Shown piece by piece: positions 35,021-43,942 of a DNA stretch of 64,000 nucleotides (the first letter of the stretch is position 1; every line of letters begins with the position of its first letter). The DNA is taken from contig DFUT01000030.1 of assembly GCA_002381125.1 (NCBI GenBank), positions 27,856-91,855 on the forward strand, given 5' to 3'. The stretch is from Bacteroidales bacterium UBA4179. GTDB lineage: Bacteria; Bacteroidota; Bacteroidia; Bacteroidales; Dysgonomonadaceae. A program made the translations under genes and the position numbers. The notes under the pieces were generated by a model. The model ran no database searches. It was not told the origin of the DNA and saw only the letters and a program-made list of their open reading frames with translations.

Positions 35021-35456
35021 CATCAATATTCACAAGAATAAACACGTTAGCCATATTAATATTAATAAGGTTAACACATAAAAAACAATAGCATTTTATT
35101 TTTCAACTAAAACAATAAAACCTTAACCACTGATTTTCCGAACAATATTCAATGAAAAAAGACTTGTATGCCCGGAAAATCGTTTTCCGAAGACAATGAA
35201 AAATTTTTTTTATCCTCTGTCGGATTTTCCGACGAAGGAATTTAGTTAGTTATTGTTAACGCACGTTCTCAGAAAGAGGATATAATTTTCGTGCACTTTG
35301 CCCCCTTTTACCAACGGGAGATAAAATTATGTTCCGCCTCTATCGAAAAATCCGATAAGACATAAAATTTACAATCATCTTTTATCAAAATTTACGAAAA
35401 TAGAAAAAAGAATCGCACTTTTGCTTTAGCCTCTTCTTAAAAAGAGGTATTTTCGT

Positions 35457-36401
35457 TTACAAAAACCCCATTTCTCTTAACCACTCTTCGCACAATACTG
35501 TCCACAAATTGGCTGATCCGGGATTATTCCGTAAAGCAATTTGGTGTCCTCCCTTCGGAAAAATATGCAATGAAACGTCAACGCCCATTTCTTTTAATGA
35601 AATATAATACATGATGCTGTTAAGAGGATCAACTGATTGGTCGTTATTGGCATGAACCAAAAAACAGGGAGGTGTGTCACGACTTACCTTTCTTTCGATC
35701 GAAAACTGATGAGCAAGTTCTTCCGAAACATCGTTACCCAATAAAGCTTCTCTACTTCCTTTATGGTAATGCGAAACAAGACTCACAACCGGTGAAACCA
35801 ACACCTGAAAATCGGGCTTAAAGTTCAGATTGTCCAAGCTATCGCCAATATTTGAATAAACCTCATTTATGGTGCTGAGCATCCCTGCCAGATGGCCACC
35901 TGCAGAACTACCATATACACCTATTTTGTTTTCATCGATCGCCCATTTATTAGCATTTGCACGAATAATTTTCATTGCACGTTGAGCATCTTGTATGGGA
36001 CCAAATCTTTTGTCAATCAAATCGGGAGATGTTGGGAGTCTGTACATCAAAACAAACGCATTCATCCCTATGGTGTTAAACCACTTGGCAAGCTGTATAC
36101 CCGCAATATTATAGGTCAACTTTTGATAACCACCTGAAGGACAAATCAGTACAGCACTGCGTTTGTTTTCTTCTCGTGATGTTAAAAAAACATACATCCC
36201 GGGTTTATCGATTTGTGTTACCCTTTCCCTTTCCTCCACGCGTTCCAATTTTAATCTCTTCGAATTGGGCATTTCTCCTTCCGGCCAAAGATAAATGTAC
36301 TCTTGTGAAAACATTAGAAAACTTGCGCAAAATAAAAAAACAAGCATCCACAATGCCTTTAAGTTGATCTTCATTTTCATAATATGCAAAATTTTTCTCA
36401 T
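35457..36401 (-). CDS. Alpha/beta-hydrolase carbohydrate esterase
   Basis: 314 residues. A signal peptide (K-A-L-W-M-L-V-F-L-F-C-A-S-F-L-M-F-S-Q, ending near 33) precedes an alpha/beta-hydrolase of the acetyl-xylan/feruloyl esterase type. Oxyanion motif P-S-G-G-Y (88-92), nucleophile Ser166 in G-S-S-A-G-G-H, Asp in N-N-D-Q-S-V-D, and His in G-G-H-Q-I-A. In a pectin PUL it probably removes acetyl groups from homogalacturonan or RG-I. The ATG at 36401 overlaps the previous stop (ATGA), so translation is coupled; Met8 (36380) is an alternative start closer to the signal peptide. It is the last gene of segment B. Confidence 0.82.
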   Translation of the reverse strand: MRKILHIMKMKINLKALWMLVFLFCASFLMFSQEYIYLWPEGEMPNSKRLKLERVEERERVTQIDKPGMYVFLTSREENKRSAVLICPSGGYQKLTYNIAGIQLAKWFNTIGMNAFVLMYRLPTSPDLIDKRFGPIQDAQRAMKIIRANANKWAIDENKIGVYGSSAGGHLAGMLSTINEVYSNIGDSLDNLNFKPDFQVLVSPVVSLVSHYHKGSREALLGNDVSEELAHQFSIERKVSRDTPPCFLVHANNDQSVDPLNSIMYYISLKEMGVDVSLHIFPKGGHQIALRNNPGSANLWTVLCEEWLREMGFL

Positions 36402-38479
36402 TTTCTGCTATTCCATCCGGGTAAAGAAACCGTTGCCTGATAATTCGAATAATTGTACAAAGGATTTCTAATTGGCTTATAAAGCTTCCCTTCCTTAGGA
36501 TTATCCTCTTGAGTATATACCCATATTTCATTGGGATTCCAAACTACGATTTCGTCGCGACAATCGCCACATATATCAAGAACAGCATTGCACATGTCGG
36601 GGTGTCCGTCATCGGGAAATAACAACACTTTTCTGCCCCAACCGTCAAACGCTCCTCCATCACGCACGTTGGGATTATGCACAAAATATTCTTCACCACA
36701 CCCTGTCCAATTTAGAGGTAAACACATGCTACCAAAATGATTAGGCTCAAAGTCGTGATAGATTTTTCCGTCCTGATCATAAAAATGAATCAAACCTTGA
36801 TTACCCCAGAAATTAATAGTTACCGTTTCAAGACCGGGTTTTTCCGTTCTGTAGTTGGCAACCGACGGATTCTGAACATGACCAATATCATGGTGTACTA
36901 AGATATTTCCATCCAAATCAACACGATAATATCCTGCATCACTAGCAGCATACATAATTACAGGATCGGTTTGAGGATTTTCATCAAAATCTACAATCGC
37001 TACACCATCACAATGATCCGGAATTTGTTCATCAAGGCACCATAGCAGCGTTCCATCATCATCATACAACGAATACCCGATCAAGAGTTCATCTTTCCCG
37101 TCACCATCTATATCGTAAGCATAAGGATAATGCCCTGTTTTACAACTTCCTTCCCATAACTTCTCTAGTTTGTTGCTCATCACCCAAAAGTGAGTATACC
37201 TATCTTTAATCAACAAATTCCCATCATACCCTTTTCCTTCGCAATCGAAGAAAAACAAACAATCGCCCAATATTCTTTCGAATTTGTCATCAGGAATTCT
37301 CGACTTCGGTGTCGATGTTTTGAATAAAGTCTCACCGCTTTCGGCATCTGCAACAATGAGTTCGAAATTCATGGTATATATTACTTCGTTACGTCCGTCG
37401 TTGTTAAAATCATGGATCTGAAAAGCAACGTCATTTGTAAGAAGATATTTTCCAGAATCAGGTTCCCCAATTTGCCAAAGAATATCGCCATCAAAGGTCA
37501 TCGCAGTTAAACAACTTAACTCGCTATGGCTGTCACGTGGCCAATTGTGGTGAACAACCTGACCGATAAGTACATCCATCTGGCCGTCATGATTAAGATC
37601 TCCGAAGCGAAGATTACGCCCCGTTCCAAAACCCGTTGTACTTATCTTCTTCCATAAAATCATTTTGGGGTTTGCCGCCTGCAACCTTGTCAGTTCACGC
37701 TCATATTCGGAGCGTTTTTTGTTTATTCTTTTTATTTCTTTATCCGAAGTTAACACTTCAGCGTATTTATATTGTGCCCTTGTATCCGATATCAAGCCAA
37801 TTTTACCTGAAGGATAGGTATCATCAACAACTGTCAATTTAACATCATCGTTCAATTGCGCTTCAATCGTGTTATCACATACGGTAACCACAGCTTTCAA
37901 ATCATTCCCGGGAACAAAAACATAAGGTTGTTCGGCCAATATTTCTTCTTTCATAATTCTAAAACCTGCTCCATGATTAAACTTCGAAATGTACGCCATA
38001 GAATTTTTGACCCCGAAAAAATAAAATTGACGGGAGTTTCTGTATCTAAAGGCAACTCCCGACGATAAAGAATCGTTTTCAGGACGAAACACTACTGTTA
38101 ATTTATAATCTCGCCATAACGAATCACCAGCAACAATCATGGGGTGAGTACGACGATAGTCTTGATTTGAAAATGTTTGACACATTACCTTTTGTGAATC
38201 ATCGGCTTTAACCTGCCATGCAATTGCCCAACCAGCCTTTCTCATCCCTCCTGCAGGAGCAAAACAAGCCACTTCCCAATTTCCCTTTTTACCTGCTTCG
38301 GGTAAATAATGATATTCTGTAAGTGGACCAACCGGCGCAGAAAACAAACCGGTATCCAAGTCACTGAAATTATCACATAATAATGTTCGATTAAAAACAG
38401 GAGTTTTATGAAAACCCTTACAATGCGATAAAATCAAAGTACTAATTACAATAAATAACCATAATTTTACTTGTCTCAT
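36398..38479 (-). CDS. Lipoprotein with rhamnogalacturonan-lyase-like beta-propeller
   Basis: 693 residues with a lipobox (L-I-L-S-H-C, Cys20). Residues about 30-250 form a concanavalin/LamG-like sandwich of the DUF1080 style. From about 275 a beta-propeller follows with repeated Asp-rich calcium loops: D-L-N-H-D-G-Q-M-D, D-F-N-N-D-G-R-N-E, D-I-D-G-D-G-K-D-E. The end (D-E-I-V-V-W-N-P-N-E-I-W-V-Y-T-Q ... Y-S-N-Y-Q-A-T-V-S-L-P-G-W) is very like the end of PL11 rhamnogalacturonan lyases, but the N-terminal half is not PL11. It may be an RG-I lyase of another family, a rhamnosidase-like propeller, or a binding protein. Catalytic residues cannot be named. It lies between GH43 and the esterase. Confidence 0.6.
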   Translation of the reverse strand: MRQVKLWLFIVISTLILSHCKGFHKTPVFNRTLLCDNFSDLDTGLFSAPVGPLTEYHYLPEAGKKGNWEVACFAPAGGMRKAGWAIAWQVKADDSQKVMCQTFSNQDYRRTHPMIVAGDSLWRDYKLTVVFRPENDSLSSGVAFRYRNSRQFYFFGVKNSMAYISKFNHGAGFRIMKEEILAEQPYVFVPGNDLKAVVTVCDNTIEAQLNDDVKLTVVDDTYPSGKIGLISDTRAQYKYAEVLTSDKEIKRINKKRSEYERELTRLQAANPKMILWKKISTTGFGTGRNLRFGDLNHDGQMDVLIGQVVHHNWPRDSHSELSCLTAMTFDGDILWQIGEPDSGKYLLTNDVAFQIHDFNNDGRNEVIYTMNFELIVADAESGETLFKTSTPKSRIPDDKFERILGDCLFFFDCEGKGYDGNLLIKDRYTHFWVMSNKLEKLWEGSCKTGHYPYAYDIDGDGKDELLIGYSLYDDDGTLLWCLDEQIPDHCDGVAIVDFDENPQTDPVIMYAASDAGYYRVDLDGNILVHHDIGHVQNPSVANYRTEKPGLETVTINFWGNQGLIHFYDQDGKIYHDFEPNHFGSMCLPLNWTGCGEEYFVHNPNVRDGGAFDGWGRKVLLFPDDGHPDMCNAVLDICGDCRDEIVVWNPNEIWVYTQEDNPKEGKLYKPIRNPLYNYSNYQATVSLPGWNSRK

Positions 38480-38532
38480 TCCTTTATATTCATATAAACA
38501 CTTTCAAAAAGAAGGAAAACCTACAATAACCC

Positions 38533-40071
38533 TTACCTCTCAATCCGATTATATACAAAATTATCGAAAATTACTTCGCCGTTTCCGAAAGCAAATAACC
38601 CGGCTCTTAAACTTAAAAATCCTCCGAAAACATTGTGATTAAATCCTGCAACATACATGCTCCGTTCTACACGTGTCCAATCACGACCGTCGGCACTAAA
38701 ATAAAAACTAACCTCGTTTGCATCGTTCAAAATGCGAAGATAACCGTGATTGCCAATGTCATTAGGTACACGAATCTTGGAATTTTGGCGGGAAAAAACA
38801 AAAAAATGAGATGAATCTACAGCAATTCGCACATTGGCGTCTTCATTATAGTAAAGACAAAGTCCGGCTGTGGTTCCATCCTGAATGGTATATTCTACTA
38901 CCACTTCGTAGCGTCTGTCAGAAGGATTAACCAGTAATGGCGAACTTTCAGAAAAAGATTTACCCTTCGCTTTAAAGAAAAGCTTTCCCTCTTTAATTTC
39001 TATGCGTAAAGGATCATAATCGCAAAAAAATTGCCATTGCAAACCTAAATTTTCTCCTGAAAAATCATCCGATAAAGCGGTTCCATCAATTGAAGGTCTT
39101 CCTGCCGGCATTATTAACGGATCGCTGCTTTTGATTCCTTCCGGCACTCGGAACCAATGATCATCAGTCCATTCCAACGGAAGCATCAGCGTTTGTCTGC
39201 CCAATGTATGAAATTCTTTTTCGTATCCATGATAAACAATCCACGTTTGCCCTTCTAAGTCATCCACTAAAGTGCCATGCCCCTGACTCCACCAGCGCTC
39301 ATTGCGACTCCATGTATGAACTATGGGATTATACGGTGAATTTTCCCAAGGTCCGTAAGGCGATTTTGCTCTGGCTGATACCACCATATGGGAGGTAGCT
39401 GGTCCGGCAGTTCCTCCCTCAGCAACCGTCAAATAATAATAACCATTTCTTACAGTAGATTTTGGCGATTCTAAACAAAAACATTCTGTGCTCCAATTTT
39501 TAGGAAACTCCCAACCCGAATATATATGTTCGGGTTGTCCAATTGTGGATAATCCATCTTGCGCAAGTCGAACAATATATCCACTCGACAAATAAAGATA
39601 ACGATTACCATTTTCATCAACCACATGACCCGGATCAATAAAACCATGCAGTTTTAGGTCGATAGGATCAGACCAGGGACCGGCAGGTGAAGAAGCTGTA
39701 ACAACCCAATTGGTTCCACCGGCAGGAAAATAAATATAATATGTTTTTCCGTACTTAACAAAATCAGGAGCCCACACCGATCCAACATACTTATGCAGGG
39801 CATGACAAACACGCTGCCAGTGGATCAAATCAGTAGAATGCCAAATCAGCAAGCCCGGATAATACTCAAAAGAAGAATGAACCATGTAATAATCATCACC
39901 ATCTCGTAAAATGGAAGGATCAGGGTAATCTCCTCCTAAAACAGGATTTCGAAAAGTAGACGAAAGATCTTTTTGGGCAACAACACCAAAATAGCTAAAA
40001 CAAAACAGCCACAAGAATAACGCCTTCACCATTAAGGAATTTATTTTGATTTTAGGTTTCATATTTTTCAT
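38533..40071 (-). CDS. GH43 glycosidase (arabinan/galactan side-chain type)
   Basis: 512 residues with a signal peptide (A-L-F-L-W-L-F-C-F-S-Y-F-G-V-V-A-Q). The five-bladed propeller starts F-R-N-P-V-L-G-G-D-Y-P-D-P-S-I, whose Asp is the general base. V-W-A-P-D-F gives the pKa-modulating Asp, and C-L-E-S-P-K the likely acid Glu. The last 190 residues form a beta-sandwich of the GH43_C2 kind (G-L-C-L-Y-Y-N-E-D ... F-D-N-F-V-Y). Family members act on arabinofuranosides or xylosides. Next to pectin lyases, arabinan or galactan side chains are the likely target (inference). It starts 5 bases after the PL10-like gene. Confidence 0.85.
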   Translation of the reverse strand: MKNMKPKIKINSLMVKALFLWLFCFSYFGVVAQKDLSSTFRNPVLGGDYPDPSILRDGDDYYMVHSSFEYYPGLLIWHSTDLIHWQRVCHALHKYVGSVWAPDFVKYGKTYYIYFPAGGTNWVVTASSPAGPWSDPIDLKLHGFIDPGHVVDENGNRYLYLSSGYIVRLAQDGLSTIGQPEHIYSGWEFPKNWSTECFCLESPKSTVRNGYYYLTVAEGGTAGPATSHMVVSARAKSPYGPWENSPYNPIVHTWSRNERWWSQGHGTLVDDLEGQTWIVYHGYEKEFHTLGRQTLMLPLEWTDDHWFRVPEGIKSSDPLIMPAGRPSIDGTALSDDFSGENLGLQWQFFCDYDPLRIEIKEGKLFFKAKGKSFSESSPLLVNPSDRRYEVVVEYTIQDGTTAGLCLYYNEDANVRIAVDSSHFFVFSRQNSKIRVPNDIGNHGYLRILNDANEVSFYFSADGRDWTRVERSMYVAGFNHNVFGGFLSLRAGLFAFGNGEVIFDNFVYNRIER

Positions 40072-40076
40072 AATTT

Positions 40077-41684
40077 TTATCGGTTTGCATTCAAATTTCC
40101 CGCTCTAAAAGACGAAATATAGTTCATCAATATATTCATATTCTGAATATACGCCTTGGTCGAAATATATTCTTGATCGGAAGTATCGGGAAACGGCGAT
40201 GTATCAGTTTCATCTCCAACAAAGGTGCAAGCATACTCGTCTGTAAGATCGCAATTAACACCATCTCCTACATAGGGATGACTGGTCATGCAATGTTTTA
40301 CTAACCATCGACCGCGACTATCCATAGATTGCAGCACTTTATCAACCTGTTCACCTTCACGAATCACCCATTGTTGCTTCCTGCGAAGACCAAAAATTTT
40401 CTGCAGACCATCTTTTTCCTGTTCGGTCTTTTCTGCAAAAAGGAAAAACTTTTTCAACTCATCTGAAGGAATTGACTTAACACGATTATACTCTTCTTTC
40501 AACTCTTGAATGGGAATATGACATTTTCCATGATAATGTATCAGGAGGTTACGTGCATCTTCATTGCAGTAATAATAACCGTACATTACATTCGATCCTA
40601 TCCGATGAACATATATAGGACGTCCTGTTTCAGGGTCAATGAAAGTTGGATGAGTATATTGTCCACCTTCACGCTGACATTCCTTGAGTCTATTTTTTTC
40701 TAACCAATCGATAGCTTTTGGAACAGCTACCAAAAACTTTTCATCGCCCGTATATTTATAAAACTGGAGAAGAAGCATGGCATTTTCAAAAGTGGTTTGT
40801 GGAAGAAGGGCTGCAGGCTCATAAGAACGAGCACCGGCAACCTTCAAATCTTTATCATATTGCTCTCCCCATCCTCCTGAGGGATGTTGAGAAAGAATAT
40901 AAAAATTCATTCCTCTGCGAATAGGATCTTCCATCCTCCGGTCATTTAATTGGGCATAACAGTTAATTAAAAAATGGATATTTTCTCGAATCACACCATC
41001 ATTAAAAGTATAAAAAGAAGAATAATCCCGTCTCCCTCCTTTACTGAATTCTTCTTTGGGAGGAAATCGCTGAGGCCAACCTCCAAAAGGATATTGACTT
41101 CGTAAAATAAAGTCAATAGCTTTATCTAACGCCATTTTGCAAGCTCTATTTTCGGGTACGGTCAAATAGAATCTAAGTAAAAAATTTGCGGCACTAGCTG
41201 TTACATTATCATCGAAAGTACAATTCCCGTAATAATGTTGAAATTCCTCTAGCCGCCAACCATTTTTCCCAATCGTATCATACCATCTTCTAATCGATTC
41301 TTCGCCGGAAAAATCGCTCATATAGTTCCAACCACCCTCAGGATATTGTCCACGAATAACCGCTGAAACCACTTTCTCGGCCGCATTCAAATAATATAAA
41401 TCCTTTGTGAGTTCCCATGCATCCAAAAAAACATTGCCCATGCCCACAGTTCCGGGATCTTGCATCCAAATCATGGAAGGATATGCTTCCATTTCGCCCC
41501 AACAACGTGAAAAATCCGGAAGATAATACCAAAGGTATCCACCCCCATTACTTACTTCTTCCACCATAAATCGGGTAGCCTTAAGCATCTTTTTCTCTAT
41601 CTCATCCACAGATGGTTGAGACAAAAGCAAAAAAGAAGAAAAGAAAAAACCAAAGATTACAAACAAGCACCTTTTTCTATTCAT
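40077..41684 (-). CDS. PL10-like pectate lyase
   Basis: 535 residues with a signal peptide (C-L-F-V-I-F-G-F-F-F-S-S-F-L-L-L-S-Q). The alpha/alpha-barrel core (about 30-345) carries repeated G-G-W motifs: P-E-G-G-W-N-Y, F-G-G-W-P-Q-R-F-P and S-G-G-W-G-E-Q, plus F-T-F-N-D-G-V-I-R-E-N, which resembles the I-T-F-N-D stretch of PL10. PL10 enzymes cleave polygalacturonate by beta-elimination with calcium. The protein is about 200 residues longer than a classical PL10 catalytic domain; the extra C-terminal part (T-H-P-T-F-I-D-P-E-T-G-R-P-I-Y onward) may complete the active site or bind substrate. It is the first enzyme gene of segment B, after a hairpin at 41708-41744. Confidence 0.72.
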   Translation of the reverse strand: MNRKRCLFVIFGFFFSSFLLLSQPSVDEIEKKMLKATRFMVEEVSNGGGYLWYYLPDFSRCWGEMEAYPSMIWMQDPGTVGMGNVFLDAWELTKDLYYLNAAEKVVSAVIRGQYPEGGWNYMSDFSGEESIRRWYDTIGKNGWRLEEFQHYYGNCTFDDNVTASAANFLLRFYLTVPENRACKMALDKAIDFILRSQYPFGGWPQRFPPKEEFSKGGRRDYSSFYTFNDGVIRENIHFLINCYAQLNDRRMEDPIRRGMNFYILSQHPSGGWGEQYDKDLKVAGARSYEPAALLPQTTFENAMLLLQFYKYTGDEKFLVAVPKAIDWLEKNRLKECQREGGQYTHPTFIDPETGRPIYVHRIGSNVMYGYYYCNEDARNLLIHYHGKCHIPIQELKEEYNRVKSIPSDELKKFFLFAEKTEQEKDGLQKIFGLRRKQQWVIREGEQVDKVLQSMDSRGRWLVKHCMTSHPYVGDGVNCDLTDEYACTFVGDETDTSPFPDTSDQEYISTKAYIQNMNILMNYISSFRAGNLNANR

Positions 41685-41707
41685 AGTTTTCTCTATTCAT
41701 AAATATT

Positions 41708-41744
41708 TCCCGACCGGCATCCTTTTTTGGTATGTCGGTCGGGA
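41708..41744 (-). other. Intra-operon RNA hairpin between susD and the PL10-like gene
   Basis: TCCCGACCGGCAT (41708-41720) faces ATGTCGGTCGGGA (41732-41744): 13 positions with a single mismatch and an 11-base loop, GC-rich in an AT-rich gap. It lies 71 bases past the susD stop and 24 bases before the lyase start. No T tract follows, so it is more likely an mRNA-stabilising or processing element than a terminator. Confidence 0.8.
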
Positions 41745-41815
41745 GTAATTATCCTAATAAAAATCAAAAACGAACATATGCATTACACTAATAATAACTA
41801 TTAACCACAACCAAA

Positions 41816-43930
41816 TTAATTTTGAGCAAAGCCATAGCCATTCGTAATCAAACCCTTTGACTTAGAAATAGTTTCAGATGACATCGGAAGAAGATAACGA
41901 GGAGGAACGCCACTTTCATAATATTCGTCAGAATAGCCTTTGAAAATATCTGTTGTGTATTGTGCTGCATTTTTAACGATATTAATTCCCCATGCAGTTT
42001 TAACGTAGCCATTAGACTCTAACTCTTCAGCTTCTGAACTACTTGGATTGATATAATGGAACAAACCTTTTATAGCTAAATTTCTATTACCTGAATACGG
42101 AGTGAAGCCTTTATCTGTCCATAAATCACAATTTCCTCTCCATCCGGGATATTTTACCGGATAAGAAGGATCATTCTCAGAAACATCACATTGCGTGGTA
42201 AGCATTTTAGTCATTCCCAGATCCCCTACATTTACTGCTTTCACATAAATATAAGCAGGTATGGTATTCCCGTTTTCAAATGTATAGTACCCTTGATTCT
42301 TCAATCCTTCAACCATAGCTTTTTGCTTATTGCGAATCTCGATGATCTTCTCTGGCATTTTCCCTGTACGAATCAAATCATAACGCCTCAGACCCTCACC
42401 CGCAAATTCCAATTTCCGTTCTTGCTGTATTGCTTCTTTCAATGCTTCACCCGACAAACCGTTTATATAATTATTTACCTTGGATTGTTGATCTTCGGCC
42501 GAAAAAGCACGACTGCGGACTTTTTTCAGTTCTTCACGTGCAGAACCCTCATCACCAAGTTCAGCATATACCTCGGCCAGCATCAAGATCACATCCGACA
42601 TCCGCATTTGAGGCCAATTTATTCCGGAAGAACGTTGTTTAGCCGTATAAGGATTAGCCATCCGGCTTTCATCCCACTTATTGTTCGGAAGCCCACCTTT
42701 TTCCCGTGAACCCGGTTCGAAAGAAATCAATCGCTCGGAACAGCTACCCGAATTGGCAGTAACCGTAACAGTAACATCTCTACGCATATCCCTCTGATCA
42801 AATTCATCGTAATAAAAAGAAGCATACAAACGACTTTGACCATATGCCTTACAAGGATAAGCATTAGAACTGCCACCACCCGAAGGACGGCCAAAAGCAT
42901 AAGGGCGCTCACTATTACCTTGAGCACGGGTTACCCCAACTTCATAGAGTGATTCGGGACTAACTTGCAGATCCATATTATATTGAAAATTTCGTTGAAA
43001 AGGATTGTTAAAACCACTTTCCTGTCCATCCGACGTAATTAAATAAGCAGACCCGGAATTTGACACGCAAGCTTCCAAATAAATTTTGGCAATTTGATAA
43101 TATTTTTTATAATCTGTTCGACGTACATATTTAGCATTCCACTTTTCTGTACCAATTTGTTCAAAACTGACATTTCCATAATCGAAATCAGTGCGACGAA
43201 GACCATACCCTCCCGCAAACAAAGCCATTCTACCAATCAAGCCCTGTACAAAAGTTCGCGAAAAACGTTCGGCATTTATCCCTCCTTCCCCCAATCGATA
43301 CATCAACGGTTCTACCCTCTGCAATTCCGAAAGTTCATAATCATATATCTCGTCACGTGATTTGCAAGCTACATTTTCAGTCTGCTCTGTCGAATAAATT
43401 GCCGTGGTAAAATGAGGAACATCTCCAAAATAACGAATCAAATTGTGATAAGCATATGCACGAAACGTCACTGCTTCCCCATAAAGCTGAGTCCATAAAT
43501 TAATTTCACCTTTTTCTACAGCTTGTTTGTATTCTGCCTTTTCTTCAATAGCCTCCTTGATAATGGTTGCACGATTTGCAACCTTGTATAACTCTTTCCA
43601 GGCACTTACTGCATTAGAATAATCGATCGAGATTTCCGATGCATACAACCCCTCAGGAATGTGGCGCATTTGAGCATCATAACTTTCGGGATGACACTCG
43701 GAGTCTGAACCCACAACATCTAAATCATAAAACAACCCATTATTACATTCCCTCCAAATATCATAACAGCCTACAATCACTTTATAAGCTTCATCAGGAG
43801 TACTAAACACAAAATCCTGATCCACACTGGAAGGAGAAGATACATCCAAAAAGTCTTCACTACAAGAGAAAAACAAAAATAGCACTCCTATTATTAAGAA
43901 ATATAATTTTATATCTTTTTTCATAGCCAT
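41816..43930 (-). CDS. SusD/RagB-family lipoprotein (pectin segment B)
   Basis: 704 residues, long for SusD (usually 500-650). Lipobox F-F-S-C (Cys near 23), then S-E-D-F-L-D-V-S-S-P. Helical SusD features: A-V-T-F-R-A-Y-A-Y-H-N-L-I-R-Y-F-G-D-V-P and E-R-K-L-E-F-A-G-E-G-L-R-R-Y-D-L-I-R-T-G. The C-terminal region has an extra insertion (residues 560-680) ending in L-P-M-S-S-E-T-I. It binds the substrate at the surface and closes the SusC pore. Met3 (43924) is an equally good start. It is 12 bases after susC, and the likely ligand is a pectin fragment. Confidence 0.93.
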   Translation of the reverse strand: MAMKKDIKLYFLIIGVLFLFFSCSEDFLDVSSPSSVDQDFVFSTPDEAYKVIVGCYDIWRECNNGLFYDLDVVGSDSECHPESYDAQMRHIPEGLYASEISIDYSNAVSAWKELYKVANRATIIKEAIEEKAEYKQAVEKGEINLWTQLYGEAVTFRAYAYHNLIRYFGDVPHFTTAIYSTEQTENVACKSRDEIYDYELSELQRVEPLMYRLGEGGINAERFSRTFVQGLIGRMALFAGGYGLRRTDFDYGNVSFEQIGTEKWNAKYVRRTDYKKYYQIAKIYLEACVSNSGSAYLITSDGQESGFNNPFQRNFQYNMDLQVSPESLYEVGVTRAQGNSERPYAFGRPSGGGSSNAYPCKAYGQSRLYASFYYDEFDQRDMRRDVTVTVTANSGSCSERLISFEPGSREKGGLPNNKWDESRMANPYTAKQRSSGINWPQMRMSDVILMLAEVYAELGDEGSAREELKKVRSRAFSAEDQQSKVNNYINGLSGEALKEAIQQERKLEFAGEGLRRYDLIRTGKMPEKIIEIRNKQKAMVEGLKNQGYYTFENGNTIPAYIYVKAVNVGDLGMTKMLTTQCDVSENDPSYPVKYPGWRGNCDLWTDKGFTPYSGNRNLAIKGLFHYINPSSSEAEELESNGYVKTAWGINIVKNAAQYTTDIFKGYSDEYYESGVPPRYLLPMSSETISKSKGLITNGYGFAQN

Positions 43931-43942
43931 TTTATTTATTAA

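Larger units (their letters stand above)
34771..35456. other. Non-coding gap between the mannan and pectin PULs
   Basis: No convincing coding frame on either strand. It holds a 16-base element shared with the upstream region of the segment B susC (34968-34983), a candidate terminator (34975-35020), and, from 35125 to 35400, several short perfect hairpins: CGGAAAA-TCG-TTTTCCG at 35173-35189 and GTCGG-ATTTT-CCGAC at 35219-35233. TTTTCCGA recurs at about 35133, 35183 and 35226, twice followed by AATGAAAAA. A 6-base-stem hairpin (35430-35447) lies just past the esterase stop but lacks a T tract on the minus strand. The region reads like decayed intergenic DNA. Confidence 0.6.

Noticed and set aside
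35430..35447. Hairpin after the segment B esterase as its terminator
   Set aside because: The stem is only six bases and no T tract follows on the minus strand. The only T-rich side is on the plus strand, where no gene precedes it.
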